DNA of 7,281 nucleotides from Methanocorpusculum sp. MCE. GTDB taxonomy: Archaea > Halobacteriota > Methanomicrobia > Methanomicrobiales > Methanocorpusculaceae. Numbering within the stretch: position 1 is the stretch's first letter; each line of letters starts with the position of its first letter. A program made the translations under genes and the position numbers. The notes below the pieces were generated by a model. The model did no database searches and was not told the DNA's origin. It was given only the letters and a program-made list of their open reading frames with translations. Location of the stretch: contig NIZU01000047.1 of NCBI GenBank assembly GCA_003315675.1, positions 1-7,281 on the forward strand, in the 5' to 3' direction. This document shows, piece after piece, positions 5,886 through 7,281 of the stretch.

Positions 5886-7109
5886 ATGAACTTTGGGACT
5901 CTTGCAGATATTGAGACACGCGGAAAAACCGTTCTCGTCCGTGTGGATTTCAACTCCCCTATAGATCCTTCCTCCAATACTATTTTGGACGACAAACGGT
6001 TCCGCGAACACATCCCCACCCTGCAGGCACTGGAAGATGCCCGCGTTGTGATCCTCGCCCACCAGAGCAGGCCCGGAAAAAAGGATTTCACCACGCTTTC
6101 CGCCCATGCCAACAAACTGGAGCGGCTCATGAATATGCCGGTCACCTATGTGGATGATATCTTCGGCAGCTGTGCGAAGCGTGCAGTTCGTGAATCTCAC
6201 CCGGGAGATATCGTTCTTCTGGAAAATGTCAGATTCTCCGCAGAAGAAAATCTGACTCTGAAGCCGGAGGACGGAGCAAAGACCCATCTTGTGAAAAAAC
6301 TTGCTTCGATGGCCGATCTTTTTGTATATGATGCGTTTGGAACGGCCCACCGGTCCCAGCCGACGATCACCGGTCTGTCGTATGCCATGAAAACGGTTGC
6401 CGGACTTCTGATGGAAAAGGAAGTCTCCATGCTTTCCAAAGTTTTCACCTCGGCACCCAAACCCGTGACTTTCGTTCTGGGCGGAACGAAGGTCGATGAT
6501 TCCATCGCGGTTGCCGGAAACGCTCTGGCAAACAAAACCGCCGACCGGGTTGCCATTATAGGAGTGGTTGCGAACGTGTTTTATCTGGCAAAAGGTATCA
6601 ATATCGGCGAGCCTTCGAGAAACCTGATCCATACGCTCGGCTATGACGATGAAGTGGCCAAGGCAAAAACCATTCTCGACGCCTACTCCGATAAGATCCT
6701 TCTGCCGGAGTATGTGGCGGTCAAAGAGCATGATGAGCGTAAGGAGTATCCGATCACCCGTGTTCCAAAGGACTGTCCGATCCTCGATATGGGTACGGAT
6801 TCTATTGTGCAGTTCTCGAAAGAACTGAGGAACTCGGGCTCGATCGTGTTCAACGGCCCGGCCGGTGTATTCGAAGAGGCAAAGTTTGCCTCGGGTACGT
6901 TTGAACTCCTGCGTGCGGCGGCGAATGTCGACTTTTCCGTATGCGGCGGCGGCCACACGGCTGCGGTCATCGAACAGCTGGGTTTGGAACCGCAGTATTC
7001 CCATCTTTCAACCGGCGGAGGGGCCTGCATCGAATTTTTGACGGGAAAGAAGCTTCCGGCGATCGCGGCCCTGGAAGAGTCCTGGACGAAGTTTGGCGGA
7101 GCAAAATAG
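5886..7109 (+). CDS. pgk: Phosphoglycerate kinase
   Basis: This cytoplasmic enzyme interconverts 1,3-bisphosphoglycerate + ADP and 3-phosphoglycerate + ATP. In a methanogen it serves mainly gluconeogenesis and, in reverse, glycogen breakdown. The 407-residue length fits archaeal Pgk. The N-terminal substrate domain has VLVRVDFNSP (16-25, with R19, D21 and N23 of the 3-phosphoglycerate site), HQSRPG (59-64) and ENVRFSAEEN (113-122). Next comes the YDAFGTAHRSQPT segment (148-160). The C-terminal nucleotide domain has VLGGTKVDDS (197-206), FNGPAGVFE (322-330) and the phosphate-binding glycines CGGGHT (353-358). A second glycine segment, STGGGACIEFL (375-385), completes the active site. The GGGHT form replaces the GGGD-S/T familiar from bacteria. 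The ATG is chosen because it follows the TATA element at leaderless distance and the encoded N-terminus fits the family. T-tracts after the stop provide a terminator. Confidence 0.95.
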   Translation: MNFGTLADIETRGKTVLVRVDFNSPIDPSSNTILDDKRFREHIPTLQALEDARVVILAHQSRPGKKDFTTLSAHANKLERLMNMPVTYVDDIFGSCAKRAVRESHPGDIVLLENVRFSAEENLTLKPEDGAKTHLVKKLASMADLFVYDAFGTAHRSQPTITGLSYAMKTVAGLLMEKEVSMLSKVFTSAPKPVTFVLGGTKVDDSIAVAGNALANKTADRVAIIGVVANVFYLAKGINIGEPSRNLIHTLGYDDEVAKAKTILDAYSDKILLPEYVAVKEHDERKEYPITRVPKDCPILDMGTDSIVQFSKELRNSGSIVFNGPAGVFEEAKFASGTFELLRAAANVDFSVCGGGHTAAVIEQLGLEPQYSHLSTGGGACIEFLTGKKLPAIAALEESWTKFGGAK

Positions 7110-7139
7110 ATCAAAATATTTACTTCTGTTCAAATACTA

Positions 7140-7154
7140 TTTTTTCTGATTTTT
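7140..7154 (+). terminator. T-rich terminator after pgk
   Basis: T6 (7140-7145) and T5 (7150-7154) tracts occur 30-45 bases after the pgk stop codon, with no strong hairpin. Closely spaced oligo-T tracts are the typical archaeal intrinsic termination signal. A further T8 tract at 7198-7205 could act as back-up, or it may lie in the leader of the next gene. Confidence 0.5.
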
Positions 7155-7168
7155 CACCTTAATCTCGG

Positions 7169-7176
7169 AAATATAA
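7169..7176 (+). promoter_or_regulatory. Candidate TATA box for the gene at the right edge
   Basis: AAATATAAT-like sequence lies about 70 bases before the ATG at 7245. A transcript starting about 25 bases downstream would carry a leader of roughly 45-50 bases containing all or part of the T8 tract and the whole 14-base palindrome at 7209-7222. Confidence 0.3.
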
Positions 7177-7208
7177 TGTAGAGAATTTCTAACAACCTTT
7201 TTTTTGAC

Positions 7209-7222
7209 AGAAAGTACTTTCT
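7209..7222. repeat. 14-base perfect palindrome AGAAAGTACTTTCT
   Basis: The sequence reads identically on both strands and is followed 3 bases later by the 6-base palindrome CGTACG (7226-7231). It lies 22 bases before the ATG of the putative helicase gene, so it could be a dimeric repressor site, or a short hairpin in the leader RNA. The symmetry is certain; the function is inferred from position only. Confidence 0.6.
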
Positions 7223-7244
7223 TTTCGTACGTTGAGTAGTATGT

Positions 7245-7281
7245 ATGGGGACTTTCAGCAGCTTTGGTCTCAACCAGGCAT
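7245..7281 (+). CDS. 5' end of a probable DEAD-box RNA helicase gene (partial)
   Basis: Only twelve complete codons are visible before the window ends, reading MGTFSSFGLNQA. A phenylalanine followed by FGLN and a small residue closely matches the segment before the Q motif at the N-terminus of DEAD-box RNA helicases (pattern F-x-x-[LF]-G-L-N). Such ATP-dependent helicases unwind short RNA duplexes in ribosome assembly or at low temperature. An overlapping ATG at 7241 opens another frame (MYGDFQQLWSQPG) that is less like any family I know. No clear Shine-Dalgarno site is seen. With so few residues the family call is tentative. Confidence 0.45.
   Translation, partial: MGTFSSFGLNQA

Noticed and set aside
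5856..7004. 382-residue minus-strand open frame opposite pgk
   Set aside because: It lies wholly within the unmistakable pgk gene on the other strand and overlaps its leaderless start. Its residue composition is that of a shadow frame (rich in His, Arg, Gly and Ile without motifs).

Overview
The window is archaeal chromosome. It carries a sliding clamp (PCNA) directly followed by the iron-sulfur large subunit of the archaeal-type DNA primase. It also has an archaeal-style phosphoglycerate kinase, a class II tRNA-Leu gene without an encoded CCA, AT-rich TATA-like boxes, and T-tracts of the kind that end archaeal transcripts. Shine-Dalgarno sites occur next to apparently leaderless starts. The protein sequences and moderate GC content suggest a euryarchaeal methanogen. 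A member of the Methanomicrobiales, perhaps near Methanocorpusculum, is my guess from general sequence character and was not tested.

Layout, left to right. Positions 1-354 hold no convincing gene but are rich in short inverted and direct repeats. A tRNA-Leu(CAG) lies on the minus strand at 368-451. Next comes a minus-strand block, read right to left: an RlmE/FtsJ-type rRNA 2'-O-methyltransferase (3312-3923), a MoaA-type radical SAM enzyme overlapping it by 26 bases (2378-3337), and an AMP-forming acyl-CoA synthetase (629-2320). A 105-base divergent promoter region (3924-4028) separates this block from the plus-strand genes. Those are pcna (4029-4772), priL only 5 bases later (4778-5842), and pgk (5886-7109) with its own TATA-like box. 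A T-rich terminator zone follows. The last bases open a new plus-strand reading frame whose first residues resemble the N-terminus (Q-motif region) of a DEAD-box RNA helicase.

How the genes fit together. pcna and priL form a small replication operon: processivity clamp plus primer synthesis. The opposite transcript couples ribosome maturation (rlmE) with molybdopterin cofactor synthesis (moaA) by overlap, and an acyl-CoA synthetase follows with its own possible promoter. Molybdopterin/tungstopterin is needed by formylmethanofuran and formate dehydrogenases in methanogens, and acyl-CoA synthetase activates short or medium carboxylic acids. Both fit a methanogen that assimilates organic acids, but no functional link between the three genes is shown here.

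I found no CRISPR array, insertion sequence, toxin-antitoxin or defence system, and nothing I would call a new biological system. The most interesting signals are regulatory: the symmetric divergent promoter, the repeat-rich left flank, and a 14-base perfect palindrome in front of the putative helicase gene.
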